Shown piece by piece: positions 33,864 through 46,172 of a DNA stretch of 64,000 bases. The translations under genes were made by a program, and so were the position numbers. How positions within the stretch are numbered: the first letter of the stretch is position 1; the number at the start of each line of letters is the position of its first letter. The notes beneath the pieces are model-generated. The model was not told the DNA's origin. It did not search any database and saw only the letters and a list, made by a program, of their open reading frames with translations. The stretch is taken from positions 213,371,896 through 213,435,895 of the forward strand of contig NC_073695.1 of the NCBI RefSeq assembly GCF_029784165.1, given 5' to 3'. Source of the stretch: Wyeomyia smithii. Taxonomy: Eukaryota; Arthropoda; Insecta; Diptera; Culicidae.

Positions 33864-36046
33864 TGCTCTGCTGACATAACTGTCAGAACGAATAAACCTT
33901 TTTATACGCCAGAATCTCTGCTCCCATGACAAATACTGAAAATATGTATACAGTTTGTTTCATGCGAGATTACCCTGTCTAGCTCTGTAGAAGTGTAAAT
34001 AACCCCCTAGCCCGGTGCCGCCTTTAGATGGTCTTCAGTCAAACCTCTAAAAAGCTTCGATCAATACTTGAAAAATGTTTATAAAGTTTCATAGTGATTT
34101 TTTCGAAGTCCGTCTAGAGCACTAGAGGGTTAAACCATGTGATTTTTTTTCTGTTGCCAATATCGAACCATGCCAAAAATCAACGTTTTTTTTTCATAAT
34201 TTTTTTTTTACTTCCTAAGGTTCTTTGAAATGAGTGCCAACATTTAATAAGGTCTGTATTTGCTAATCCAATAAGTTATCTCTTGTATTCTACATTTTTC
34301 AATTCTCATTTTACTCAACTTTCTGGTCCTTTCTTTCGTCTCCTTAACAGATATTTCAATCCGTTAGCAAGGCTATGGCTTCGGTTTTCCGGGATGCGAG
34401 CAAGATAACTGTCATTGATTGTCTTTGAAAAAAAGTTACTCGACAGAGGGTGGTCTTTTTGCCAATTTCAGAACAAGACCTTTGTTTATTGGATACATAC
34501 ATTGAGTCAATTTCTTTTAGTAGACAAGACAATTGCGAGACTAACGCTACGATTTCATTGATACTAACCGTCTCTCCCAAGACGAAATACGAACATATGA
34601 CAGTTAATTTGCTAGACCAGCTGAGCTTTTAAAAAATTTTTACAATGCAAATTGAGCAAAACTGTGAAAAACACAATCCAAGTACAATTTTTATAATTAT
34701 GAAATTTAAATAAATTTTAATGAAATACCCGTTAAAAAATTTTGACAGATGGTATTATACGCATGTATCAACTAAATCGGGTGTTTGTGCAATCGACATA
34801 TTGATCAGTCAATTTCGTCAAACCACGTAGGTATGTTGACTATTTTTGTCACCTGATTTCTTGGATAATAAAATCAGTTCTCGTAAGATGTGAATTTAAT
34901 CTGTTATAAGATCGCTTTATTATATAAAGTAAAATCGGATAATATTTTTTATGTTGATTAAAAAGCAAACGAAATAGGATTTCGTAGTGTTTTTCAAAAT
35001 GGTTCCAGGAGTAGAAGCAGCATACGATTTTTCGTCGGATAATTCTATATATTTCAAGTAAGTAAAAACACATTCTTGAGTATTTTACAATTACAGTTGC
35101 ATGAATTGTTTATGTGACTTCTTTAATCATTAACAGAGCACAGACAAATTTCCTGCTGCACTTCTACATTTCGTAAAAGATGTATTTTGTCTTTCATCTC
35201 AGGTAAGAGAATTTATTATATAATGATAATGAGTACGATTGTGATCTATTAATCCTAAACAAGAACAATCTGAATATTGGGAAACCTTTGATGATTCTTT
35301 AACCGAATAAATTGTTTTGTTTTGTTCAGATGCTTGAAACAGAAACCGTTTATCGACAGGGCACTGTAAAGTTACCGAGATCGGTGCTGATTCAAAGCCC
35401 TTATTCAACTCCCGGCTGTACAAGCAACAGCTAAAGCTCAACCGGCTGGTACGATAACTTTAATAAGAGGATTACCCGGTCCAGAGGTGCTGAACTGAAG
35501 GTATGGATCGGCTGCGATGTAAGTTAAAATATAAGTTCAAATTAAAACTCAACTTCCAAATTACTTCTTTGTTTTTTAACTCTATACATGGATTAATCAG
35601 CCTATTTAGTATACTTGAATAAAAAATAATCTCTCTACTAATCTGCATATTCAATCTGATTTAATTGGATTTAGAATATGATCCACCGATTTCTCAACCT
35701 ATTTCGTATGGTTCAGACAATTTTATCACCAGACTAATCTTCTTGTTTCGTCTGGATTCGTATATGGGCTCGAACGAAATCACCCTAAAATCACTCGATT
35801 TGGTTGGGTTTCGTCGACCGATTTCGTATACTGATCAATCAGTAAACCCCCCTGTTAAAATCCCATAAGAGTTGTTGCAACAATCAGTTGATTCGTCGGA
35901 ATCGAAATCGGGGAATATGGGAAAAATAAAAAAAAATAGGAGGGTCTTTTTATGTGGTAATCTGTAGTGTAAGGCGCAACAAAGAATTTCAGTTTGTTTA
36001 GTTACATGTGGCACTTATAGAGCCTGACTACATAGCCCGTTGCCTA
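33864..36046. other. Intergenic with one diverged SINE
   Basis: No host gene is supported. AT-rich and short-ORF only. A family-A SINE relic lies at about 34470-34626. Confidence 0.35.
34470..34626 (-). repeat. tRNA-derived SINE, family A, diverged copy
   Basis: GACAATTGCGAGACTAACGC, ACTAACCGTCTCTCCCAAGA and GACCAGCTGAGC match the family order with many changes. The box-B region has lost its consensus. Confidence 0.6.
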
Positions 36047-36156
36047 AGGACCTTTAACATCGAATGGACTGATTGTGATTGTGACCAAAATTCGAACACA
36101 CAAGCAGAGGTGCTTGTCACGCTGGACTCTAAAACCTTGCGGTCGCCAAGCTCCCC
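36047..36156 (-). repeat. tRNA-derived SINE, family B, diverged copy
   Basis: On the minus strand it begins GGGGAGCTTGGCGACCGCAA, has a box-B-like GTGTTCGAAT, and ends near CCATTCGATGT. It matches the copy at 43386-43492, with changes in the anticodon-arm region. Confidence 0.55.
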
Positions 36157-36800
36157 ATATGATGTCCTTACGTGTAATGCAGAACACGACGTCAATGGAC
36201 CAGAGTTGATCTGCGATAACGCACACACATATGAAATTTGACAGCAGTGAATCCCCTCTGATTATGCCATTTCAATATCTGGTATCACGAAAAACCAGCA
36301 AATCTTGTTAAAATTTCATTTCAATTTCATCCTAGTCTAGCACACCGAAATTGTTCGATTATTTTGATTATTTCCCAGCAGATGGAGTCGCCTGGAAGGA
36401 TTTTAAAACCCGTCTATATCTTTCAACTCTCAGCATAAAACCACTACACCTTAACTGATTTGACATTTTTCTTTCACATCGTTCGCTAAAGTAGACCTCA
36501 TGTCTGTGATCAGCTCACTAATTGGGGTCGCATACGAACGCACACCAGTTTAGGTCTGCAAGAGCTGAGCAAAGAGCGGCAACCTGTGCTCTCCCTGCTC
36601 AAAACACTTGCGCAAAGCGTACCATGCTCGCGTATGACTGAAATGGCACTATTTGGTAGTGGGCCGGTGATAAGCGCAGGTGAAAACGAGCTAACCATCT
36701 GTACGCGAGTCGATAGAAGCAAGACGCCGCGAGAGTTCACGATAGCGCTATTTGCCGGAGCCGCTGCTACTGTGTGCAATCGTGAGCGAGGCTAGAAGGA

Positions 36801-37918
36801 AGCTCGCTACTTTCAGTTTCACCGAGGCCGCGGACAGTTCAGTATCCGATTTTCCGGAGATTTTGTCAGAAGTAAAAGTTATTTGAAGTATCAACTTCTA
36901 GGTTTATTGTCCGTCGTCGATTGCTACAGGCGGAAAACCTTGTTATCGGTGTGCTGGCCAGTTGTGTGCCGTAGAAAAGTGCTGTCACAAACGCAAAATT
37001 GCTGTGCAACAGCGAAGGGGCCAGCGACGGTGGACATTTTTAATGCAGACCCGTGAAAATCCGGAAAAAAGCTATTGCTAGCCTACTTGGTTTTTCGCTA
37101 CGGAGACAGTCGGTAGTGTAGCGATCAAAGCAAATCGTGGTAGCAGAATATAGCCCAATCCCTTTTCCGGTGCGCTTGAAGTGCAAAGTGTACGCAGTTT
37201 TGACGGACAAATTCCGGATCAGAACAGTTTCCAGTCGATTTCCCCGTGTGTTTCACTATTCGTCATTTTGGTAGAGAGTGGCCATAGCTGTCATAGCAAC
37301 GCCTGCCGCACACCCCGCATGCTCAACGCTTCCGTTTCGTTCGGGTATTAGCAAGGCGTGTGTGCTGAGGAGCAAGACGCGAAGCAAAAATAATAAAATA
37401 TCCGAACGAGCCACGATTGCGAACTGTCAAGTGTGTGCGTGAAACACACGGTAAAGAGCAAAATCCATTGTTTCATATTTTCTTCTCTGTCGTTTATTTT
37501 GCCGTGCGAAAGCAAGAAGAAAAGTATAATTGGAGATAGAAAAAAGTTGTGTCGAGGGAAAAAACAAAATAAATTAATACATGAAAGTAAAGCAGCGAAT
37601 CATAGAAGAAAGTCGCGTGTGAGAAGTAGTGTCTGTCTGAAGCATATTAGCGAAAAAATAAGTGAAAACAATACAAGTTGCAAGTGGATAAGGTGTTAGA
37701 CGAAAAAGCCAAAAAGTCAGCCATCTAGCCTAGCTTTTAAAAGGAGTGTTCTGCATTTTAGCAGCTCCCGACAGGTCGCCGCTCGTTTTTGTCCTCCGGT
37801 AGTTTTTTGCTCGTCGTGCTTCCCGTGTAGTGTCACCGCGCCGTTAGTCAGCTCCAAAGTTGTCAGTGATTATCCAACGTATTCTTCTTGCAAAGCGGTA
37901 ACAAAACAAAGCGAATCA
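36801..37918 (+). promoter_or_regulatory. Probable promoter and long 5' UTR of the gene at 37919
   Basis: Initiator-like TCAGT motifs occur at about 36808-36815 and 36838-36845 (TTTCAGTTTC, GTTCAGTATC). The sequence from there to the ATG is richer in CG than its surroundings and has no long open frame in phase with the ATG. A 5' UTR of about 1.1 kb is inferred; introns within it cannot be excluded. Confidence 0.45.
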
Positions 37919-38029
37919 ATGATCATGGCGTTCAACGGAAACGGTGCCGGCGGTGGCCAAGACGGGCCGCACAACAAGCGCCTCTGCACCGGTCAGGAGA
38001 TGATCGAGACGGTTCCACTCAACAGTCGG
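37919..38029 (+). CDS. First coding exon of an unrecognised gene (37 codons)
   Basis: ATGATCATGGCG opens a 37-codon reading frame starting MIMAFNGNGAGGGQDGPHNK and ending MIETVPLNSR. It stops exactly at a good donor, GTAGGT (38030), in phase 0. A second ATG at 37925 has a better start context (ATCATGG). The composition is gene-like and GC-rich: a Gly/Asn-rich stretch, a basic KRLC, then an acidic segment. I do not recognise the family. No downstream exon could be assigned in the window, so either the next exon is short and missed or the intron exceeds 25 kb. It could be a regulatory or RNA-binding protein by its N-terminal low complexity, but that is only a guess. Confidence 0.6.
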
Positions 38030-39009
38030 GTAGGTGCATTGTTTTGATAGTTATCCTAGGCAAGATTGTTCTGTATCGTCTGTAGTTAGTTCTAACCTGG
38101 CTCAGAATGGTTCCGTTTAAGTGGGTGGAAAAATTCGCCTGTTCGGGAGGGGTTGAGAGAAAAGAAGATTGTGGAATTTCGAAATGTCAAATATCGAAAC
38201 ATTCCACTTGAGCGTTATAGAGCAAGGAATCCAAATTATTCACGTTTTCCTTGCACAGGGACGGAATGTTTCATTCATTGAAGGAATCAGACGACCGTCG
38301 ATCCCCGTTCTAGTTGCCTTGGTGGGATATTGTATACACCGCCTTGTAGTGGGTTGGGAAATAATAGCAGGTTCGGACGATTCGCTTTTCCACAACTCGT
38401 TATTGCATTTTAACCGGAAAGTGTTTTGGTGGTGTTTGTCAGGTTTTTTATGTGTTGGCTCGTGGCAGCGAACGGAAACAGGTTGGTTGGTTTATCAGCG
38501 TTGCCAATGTTTTCTTTCCATCGGAAAGTGGCTATCGGAGGTTGATTTATTAACGTTCAAATTGCATTGAAGGTTATTATGAAGTATACCTATATAGACA
38601 CCAGAATATGCTAAACTATAATCATAGAGACAGTTTCAAATAAAAAAAAACAACGTTTTATTGAATAAAGTTTCCTTTGCTTGAAATGTAGGTATACAAC
38701 ATTTAGGAAAGTCTGGCATGTTTTAGTAAATCCGTGAAAAATAATCTAAACTCGTGTGTTTATACTGACATAATGCGTTGAAACGACTAAAAGTTGATAT
38801 CCTTACAGTGAAATCAGTTGAAAATTGAAACTTGATACTTGTACTCAATTGTAAATGGAATCCTTGTTTCCTTTAAATATATTATGAAAATGAAAAATAT
38901 TACATTATGTTTGAAAGTTTGATTTTTTTTTATTAGTGTTTACTCTCTAAACAATTATTAATATTTAAATGAGATTGTTTTGCATAAAATATACAACCAC
39001 TTAAAGCTC
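38030..39009 (+). other. Intronic or intergenic, no gene seen
   Basis: Begins at the donor of the 37919 exon. An open frame at 38169-38570 has no recognisable domain. Otherwise AT-rich. Confidence 0.35.
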
Positions 39010-39013
39010 TATA

Positions 39014-39235
39014 CTGCCGCTATTCGCATAACAGTCCTATGTTTTCTTGTTTTTTGGGGAAATGGGTCCATTTTGGCATGCTCTACAAGAGTAGCCATTA
39101 AAATCGAGGTTTTGGGAATCAAACCTCACTTTTTTAATGGCTATTCTTGAAAAACATGCCAAAATGGACCCATTTTCGCAGAATTTACACAGGACTGGCA
39201 ACTTTTACATAGGACTATTATGCGAATAGCGGCAG
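39014..39235. mobile_element. Near-perfect palindromic MITE, CTGCC ends, TSD TATA
   Basis: 222 bp. The left arm CTGCCGCTATTCGCATAACA and its inverted right arm pair almost fully, and an inner pair (GGGTCCATTTTGGCATG and complement) extends the hairpin. TATA flanks both ends (39010-39013 and 39236-39239). An RNA from it would fold into a long hairpin. Confidence 0.8.
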
Positions 39236-39239
39236 TATA

Positions 39240-40851
39240 AAGGATTTTCTTGTTTTCTTGGTTAAAAAAACGAAAAGCTTGTAACCGGATGAAAACTGCA
39301 GAATAAATTATGTTAAATGAATTACCGAGGCGTTATTTATTTTTAAACGGTTCATTAGTGCTAAACGGATTTTTTTTAGCATAAGAGGCTAATATGGAAA
39401 TATCTACTGTAGAGTAAGGACGAACAAAGGTATGCATTGGCCTTTTCAAAATATACGAGCAAAATAAACTGGACACATTGCATGAGTTTGCAGCATTATA
39501 ACATCAGTTGATCGCACATGTAAACACAAAAGATTCCGTGTGTATAGTGCGAAGTTATGGGGCGAGTTGTGTTTTGAGCTGTTTTGATCTAGTTTTCTCA
39601 GTTTTGGGAATCGTGATGTACCTATTAGGACCTACAGAAACTCAAAAATAACAGAAGCAAAAACTCTTGTTTAATTGTAGGGTAAATTTGTTTTGCCAAA
39701 AATCTCTTGGTGATTGTCATAGAAATCAAACCAGTTGAAGTTATTGTGAGGCAAGAGTACGCAGAAACCGCGGAGCAAAAGTACGCACTGCAGCCGTAAG
39801 AAAAGAAAAATGTTTTAACAATTTTAAATAACGAGAAGAAGAATGTTTAACAATTTCAAATAACGAAGTTGATGAGCATGAATTGCCGAAACTAGTGGTA
39901 GAAATAAAGATAAAACTTTTAATGCATTTACCTAATATTGTTATTTTTATCATTTGAGCAGTTCCCAGACTGAAATGAAAATTTGGACGCATTTTCCACT
40001 CTACCAAATTGTAATTTTTATAAGAGTTAACCACTGTCGTAGAACAAGTTATATTTCGTTTTGTCTAAAGCCGATTTTCACAGGAAAAAATTACCATCAC
40101 TTGTCAATTCACACCATAACTATAAGATATAGCAGACATTTCGATAAAAAATGAAGATGGAGGTCCAAATCCAAATTTCGCTGACCCATTTTCCGTCGAT
40201 ATGCAGTATAACCTATAACCCAACTTTGAACTTATATGGTTTTGGTAATAATCATCCATTCCCAAAATAGTTTTTAGTTTTAAAATTATACAACAGATGC
40301 CACAGAAAGCTACATTTGTGGCATCTGTTGAATAATTCAGTTTTGTATTTTTGACTTAATAATACACAAGATCACCAAGGCCGATACAAATTTCATTTTA
40401 ATTCTATGTCATTCAATTTTATGTTGAAGGGGGCCCCCTTCCAAAATGTTGAAAATTGGAAGGAGAAGAAAAAAAAGTTCAAGCCGTTTTGTTAATATGT
40501 GTTATTGGCTTTCGGCAGCGTATATGCTTAATTTAACAACAAACAAGTCTAGTGAAAGTGGCATCAAAAGACAAGCCAAACGATTAATAATGATTATAAT
40601 GTGATATTTTTCAACATACTTTTACATGCAAGTTATAAACGTCGTAACTTGCACAATTTTTTTATGAAAGTTATTCCTTTTTTTTCTTCTCAGTGTTATT
40701 TATTTTTCGCCCTCCACTTACCTAACTTTGATAACCGTGGACATATTCTAACGTTTGCGTTGAAAAAATGAACAAAATTCGACGATTTTTCATGGGTTTA
40801 CCTTTACACACACTAACGAAACTACGCATGCAGCATCAATCATATTAAATC
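39240..40851. other. No gene seen; one short perfect hairpin
   Basis: AT-rich. 40291-40330 is a perfect inverted repeat with 14-bp arms (CAACAGATGCCACA and complement) around a 12-base loop. Nothing else is recognised. Confidence 0.35.
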
Positions 40852-41967
40852 ATGAGTCAGCAGAAAAAAAGTGACAGTAGTACTCTAACCGTGATGGCGA
40901 AAACAGTGAAGCTACTCCGTTCAGAAGTGTGCGCGTTCAAAAAACGGTACCCCGTCGCGTCGAAAAAGGACATCGTGCGGCAACTCCTGGGCACCGGATA
41001 CGCCCGTTCCGGCATCTACAACATCTTGGCATAACAATCAGAGCATTGAAAGGAAACCCGGTTCCGGACGGCCAACGACCCTGAGCGACGAGAAGCTCTA
41101 AAGAATGCTGAAGAGGAAGACCGATGGAAAAGTGGCTACATCGCTTCGTACGCTTAGCCAGGAGGTCGGTGAAACCGGCTGAACAGTGAAAAGTACCTGG
41201 CGAACATGGACATACATGTCAGGACGCAGCAGTCCTGTCTACTAGTATCGGAGCTGCAGGCAATGACGCAGTGACAGCGGCTGAATAAGATGGTCAAGTC
41301 GATTTTCCCGGCAAATCACGACGTGGCGGTGTTGATGGACGACGAGACCTGTCTCACCCTGAATGGCAACAACTGGTAGGACACTTCGTATTTTACCTCT
41401 CCCACGAAAAAAGTGAGCACCGAGGTGAAGTTTTTTCACACACCAAGTTCCCCCAGAAGGAGCTGCTGTAGCTAACAATCAGCGAGAAGGGATGTCAAAG
41501 TTGCTCTTCTTTCGCTCCGGACTGGCCGTGAACGAAGAAATTTATAGTACAAAGTGCCTGCCGTAAGATGCGTCGTTCATCAAGAAATACCAAAAGGCCG
41601 AAGACGCGGTGTTTTGGCTGGATCTGGCGTCGGCCACTACTCGAAGCGATCGTTGGATAAGATGGAGCTGCTGAATATCGATGTGGTACCCAAGTTGGCG
41701 GACCCGCCCAACGTTCCCAAGTTGCGTCCCATCGAGGATTTCTGAAGCATAAGATCTACTCCAACAATTTTGTTGTGAAAACTGAGGAGGAATTTATAAA
41801 TAAAACGACGAAAGAGTTTACAAACGTGCCGCACATATTCGTCCGCCATGGCGAATGTTTCGGTTAACTGCCGGAAGGCCGCACGCAAGGACGTAGAATT
41901 TGTTTGTGAGGATGCTAACATGATTATCTTCCATGGGAAATTTATCAAACTCAATTATCTGTCTTAG
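40852..41967 (+). pseudogene. Tc1/mariner-type transposase relic, DD37E
   Basis: The frame from 40852 gives an N-terminal helix-turn-helix (KTVKLLRSEVCAFKKRYPVA, then GYARSGIYNIL) and stops at 41032. Later fragments carry GSGRPTTLSDEKL, the first catalytic motif MDDETC at about 41335-41352, the second Asp in VFWLDLASA (41621-41623) and the Glu in RPIEDF (41734-41736). Spacing between the last two is 110 nt. With one base lost in the frameshift after LASA, this equals 37 codons, the DD37E type described in mosquitoes. The Trp codon expected after RPIEDF has become TGA. Several stops and frameshifts make it dead. Terminal inverted repeats were not located. Confidence 0.8.
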
Positions 41968-42670
41968 TTATTTTCTTGTCATCTTCCAAAAAAGTGCATT
42001 TTTTCAACACAGACGTTACAGACTCGATTATCATGAAATTTGCCCAATATTTCGCAATTCGTAGAGTCTTTTTGGAGAATGTACCTCTACGGGCCATATC
42101 AAATCTAAAAGATCTTAAATTACGAATGGAAAAATCCGAGAAAATTTTTAGAAATGAGCAATTGAAAACGTACAGTGAATAGTTGGTTGTAGATCGCCTC
42201 CTTTATTATAGCCCGATCGATTTTGAAACGAGAACTTATTCAAAACAGAATATTTAGCTAATCTGGTAAGCTAACTTTAGCTTTAACTCTTTTTAAGGCC
42301 GTAAAAATAGCGCTGGGAACCGACACACGTTCAGTAAAACGTAAATAAAATGTAGAAATTATTCCTTAATTAACATTGTGCACTTTTAGTAGCTTTAGAA
42401 AACTTGGAGTGTTGCAAGATTAGAAGTCATTGTTCAAGCGAAATTCATAAACAGTATTGTTGGTGTAGCAAAAAAAAAAAATTTCGTTGATGGCAATATA
42501 GTTGCCACTACCTTATAAAGGCTTAAGCCAAGGCATTTTTTAATATTTAGTGCACGGAAGCTTAGAGATAAGTATAAGCAGAAAAAGGTGAACTCAGAAG
42601 CTGTGCCTAGTGTACTCTGGAAAACAAATCTTTGACCAGATGAAAGCCGTTTGTATCGGAAAAAAGCAGA
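41968..42670. other. No gene seen
   Basis: AT-rich flank of the transposase relic, probably including its 3' end. Nothing else recognised. Confidence 0.3.
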
Positions 42671-42767
42671 GCAAAGCCTTGGTGCTACGTTCCAATTCGG
42701 GACTTGATCTTCTGTTTATTAATACACAGACGAGCCGAGACTCGAACCTACGACGACTGGCTTGTTG
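42671..42767 (-). repeat. tRNA-derived SINE, family A, internally deleted
   Basis: GCAAAGCCTTGGTGCTACG and the following tail are joined directly to GAGACTCGAACCTACGACGA. The roughly 90-bp middle and the first part of the tRNA head are missing. Confidence 0.7.
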
Positions 42768-43385
42768 AAATATATTTTTGTAATAGTTGAAGATTATACG
42801 GTCTAAGAACGAAAAACTTCCACCACTGACTCCGAATTTTAACTTCTAACTCAGGTACTTAACTGTACTTAGTTTTGAAGGTAAATTTGGCATCCTATTC
42901 TTCGTTCAGTTTTTTGAGTTCTTATAAAACAAAAATTAAAAAAAATATCTTGAGTCAAATGGTCTTTAGACCAGTGGAAAAATACGATTTCCACTGAAGA
43001 CATGTTGAAACAATCAATTTTAATCTTTTTTTCTTGTATGGACTTCCTCACTGCGACCAGAATCGTTGATCTATTGTGAGATGTTATGCTTCATCGCGCA
43101 CTTCTATTACGAGCAATTACCGCTATTGAGAAGTGGTATGCTTATTATTTATCCGTGCTTGTGTGTAATATTTTTTTATCCTATCTTTTACACACTTACT
43201 CTGCTCTACTATACCGAGCGTTGTTCCTCCTGTCGAATTCCCTGGAGAAGTTTCGTTGTGTGTCCTTCTGGCCAGTTTCATTGATAAGAGCGACTTATTT
43301 TTGTTAAGAAAAAGTCACGCAAAGGTACCATAGATTTCAGCGTAAAGGAAAGGTAAATGGTGGGGAAGCCTGAGAATAAACCCAT
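42768..43385. other. No gene seen
   Basis: AT-rich sequence with only short open frames. A hydrophobic frame at 43066-43284 has no supporting context. Confidence 0.3.
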
Positions 43386-43492
43386 GTTCAGGCCCTTTTC
43401 GACATCGAATGGCCTGATTCTACTAAGATTCGAACCCACGACCATCCGCTTGACAAAGCGGATTCTGTAACCTTGCGGTTACGTAGCTCCCC
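43386..43492 (-). repeat. tRNA-derived SINE, family B
   Basis: Minus strand: GGGGAGCTACGTAACCGCAA leads into an anticodon-arm-like inverted pair (TCCGCTTTGTCAAGCGGA) and a consensus box B, GGTTCGAATCT, then a tail through GGCCATTCGATGTCG. The tRNA likeness is clear; the parental tRNA is ambiguous because the loop can be drawn in more than one way. Confidence 0.7.
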
Positions 43493-43980
43493 TTTTTTTT
43501 AATCGAATAGTAGGATGATCTGGCTGGATGTTGCTGATATATTTGGATATCAATTATTGAATTTTGAAAGCAGTACTTTTAGTGCCACTACAGTTAATAA
43601 TCGAAGCTGTTAAAGGTCTTCAATTCAATCCATTTTGTTTCATTGATTAGATCAAATTAGAACGTAGCTTTGTAAATTTGAATGTGGCGTATCTCTTCAC
43701 GAAGAACGGAGTAGTTTTTCAGTTGCAATTTTCTGATTTTTTTGATTGAAATAGACGAAGTCAAGATTCTTAAATCATGAGGTATTATAGAACGAAAGGA
43801 CTGAGAATTTTAAATTTCGCGGGAAATTCCATCCTGGGACGTCCCGGGAAGAACGCTTTAAATATAAGCTTATTTTGAATGGCGACATAATTGTGATAAA
43901 TGAATACTATCTAAATTATAAAACTCATTACCACGTTTGTTTCCATGGTAACTTATATCTATACTATAGGTGAGTTTAGC

Positions 43981-46172
43981 GCTCATTTCAAGATCGCTTG
44001 ACAAAGTATTTTTTTTTTCAATTCTTTTAGTACCAATATTTAGTGGTTAATTTGTGGTTTCGAAATCCAATTTGTGGTAATTTGTGGTTGAGTACTTTCT
44101 AAGAAATTTTCAGATAACTGAGTCAAGCCATCTCTGAAAATGATTTCGCTTCAAATACATCAATCGAAAGCTCTTAATTCGTGGTTCACGAAAATGTAGT
44201 TTTTGTAGGCATACTTCATAATAAAATAATTAAACTATTATTTAAATTTTTGAACATTGTTTACCTCTTGTTGTCAACACCGACCGTACGCGGAGCTGGT
44301 AGACCATCAAGATGATTTTTTCTCAGAAAGCTTTCGTGTAGCGATGAGTATGGTGAAACTAGAGATACTCAGAGGGAGAGATATGCGGTGAGCCAAACGA
44401 ACTGTCAAAATTGGAGCCAAACGAACAAGAAAGGTAACTCCACATTGAGAGGTATTGCAATCAGGTACAAAAAAGAACGTGTTTATTTCTATACGATTTT
44501 TTGTTCTATTGCCAATGAATGAATTAAGAATGCTGTGAGTGATTTTTACCCGGAGTTCAATAAACCTTGTGTATAGGTAACAAAATAAGTGAAGGTGAAG
44601 TATGTATAAACATAAACATAAAATATATCACCTTAACAGTTTTTGCGAAGCACTTCACTATTCTTAAGTACATTCACCGTCACCACCGATTATACAAGTC
44701 GAATGTTAGTCAACATTGCGCTTTGAGAAGAGATCTGGTACCTCTGACATATGTAACCCAGTTGCCGAATTGGCGATTTTTTTCACCGCGAATCTCTTCC
44801 TCTGAGTATTTCTAGGTGAAACAGTATGTAAACAGCAGGGATACTATATGTGCAGATTTGCTGCGAAATGCAAATGTTGATCAATTAGCAGATATTTGTA
44901 GTTGACAAGCCCCCGTGTGTTTTACGTAAATTTCCTCAAAATAAGTGAAGTTTTATGTAGAAATGCGAGCGTAATTTTCTCGATCTTCGGTCGAATCATT
45001 TCCGGAAATGTAGTTTTGCCGTTTACCGATTGTTTGAAAAAAAAAACCTAAATTAATACACCTAGGGGTGTGATCTGGTCTTTCTCATACAAAATCTATT
45101 ATATGTTGAAATCTGTTAGCACATACGTTTTAACTCTTGGAATAAATTACAGCCTGATAATAACAAAGAACAATTTTTTGTTTCAATAAATATAATAATA
45201 TTTTGGTAACCAACTACGCAACTGTATTCGACTGTTGGGTATTTTAGAAACCGGAATGATGCCTGAAGGTCGGGAATGGGCCTTAGAACTGTAGGGAACG
45301 GTTGAAACGCATGGTAAATGCCCAAACGTGTGAGTCCTGACTAGAATTAAAATTCGATATTTTCTCGTCTCAAGGAATATGCTACTACAACTACCCCCTG
45401 AATAATAAAACAAAAAAGCTTTCAACGGCAGCGACAACTGTATGTCGTATACAGTAAGGTCGCTTTTTACGCGTTTTTTTTTACGCGGGTTGCTTTCCTC
45501 CATTACTCAAAAACAGTACAAGATATCGACCTCATTTCAATCACGTTTTCCGTTTTAGGCCACGAGTGATCATATATCAGTTTAAAAAAAAAATCACAAT
45601 TTTTGGTGTAAATACTCAAAATTTAAAATATTGAATTTTGGTCTCTAGATTGGCCACTATCATATTCAAACGAGGTTTTAACGTTTTAGGACGGTTTTCT
45701 TTGTTATATTTGCAACTCAAAAAAGTCGTTTTTTACGCGGGCCCATACAAATTTGGAACGCATCCCCCGCGTGAAAAACGACCTTAGTGTATATGAACGA
45801 CTGTCGATATGTTCTAGATGACCCACTAGCACTAACACCGCGTACGGTCGGTGTTGACAACAAGAGGTAAACAATGTTCAAAAATTTAAATAATAGTTTT
45901 TTAATTATTTTAATATGAACTATGCCTACAAAAACTACATTTTCGTGAACCACAAATTAAGAGCTTTCGATTGATGTATATATCATCGTTGTCCGATTCA
46001 TTTGAAGCGAAATCATTTTCAGAGATGGCTTGACTCAGTTTTTTGAAAATTTCTCAGAAATTACTCAACCACAAATTACCACAAATTGGATTTCGAAACC
46101 ACAAATTAACCACTAAATATTGGTGTTAAAAGAATTAAAAAAAAAACTTTGTCAAGCCATCTTGAAATGAGC
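43981..46172. mobile_element. Mutator-like (MULE-type) non-autonomous element with about 330-bp TIRs and 9-bp TSD
   Basis: GAGTTTAGC flanks both ends exactly (43972-43980 and 46173-46181). The element starts GCTCATTTCAAGAT and ends with its complement. Arms of about 320-340 bp (43981-44300 and 45840-46172) are inverted copies with small gaps, including AACATTGTTTACCTCTTGTT near the inner end. Long TIRs with a 9-bp duplication fit Mutator-like elements; Merlin (8-9 bp) is an alternative. The roughly 1.5-kb interior has no transposase and carries a nested MITE. Confidence 0.8.
45452..45789. mobile_element. MITE with TTTTTACGCG ends, TSD TA, nested in the MULE-like element
   Basis: The left end CAGTAAGGTCGCTTTTTACG and the right end (complement CACTAAGGTCGTTTTTCACG) form the TIR. 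TA flanks both sides (45450-45451 and 45790-45791). 338 bp, non-coding. TA duplication suggests Tc1/mariner-type mobilisation. A degraded relative lies at 15765-15850. Confidence 0.75.
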
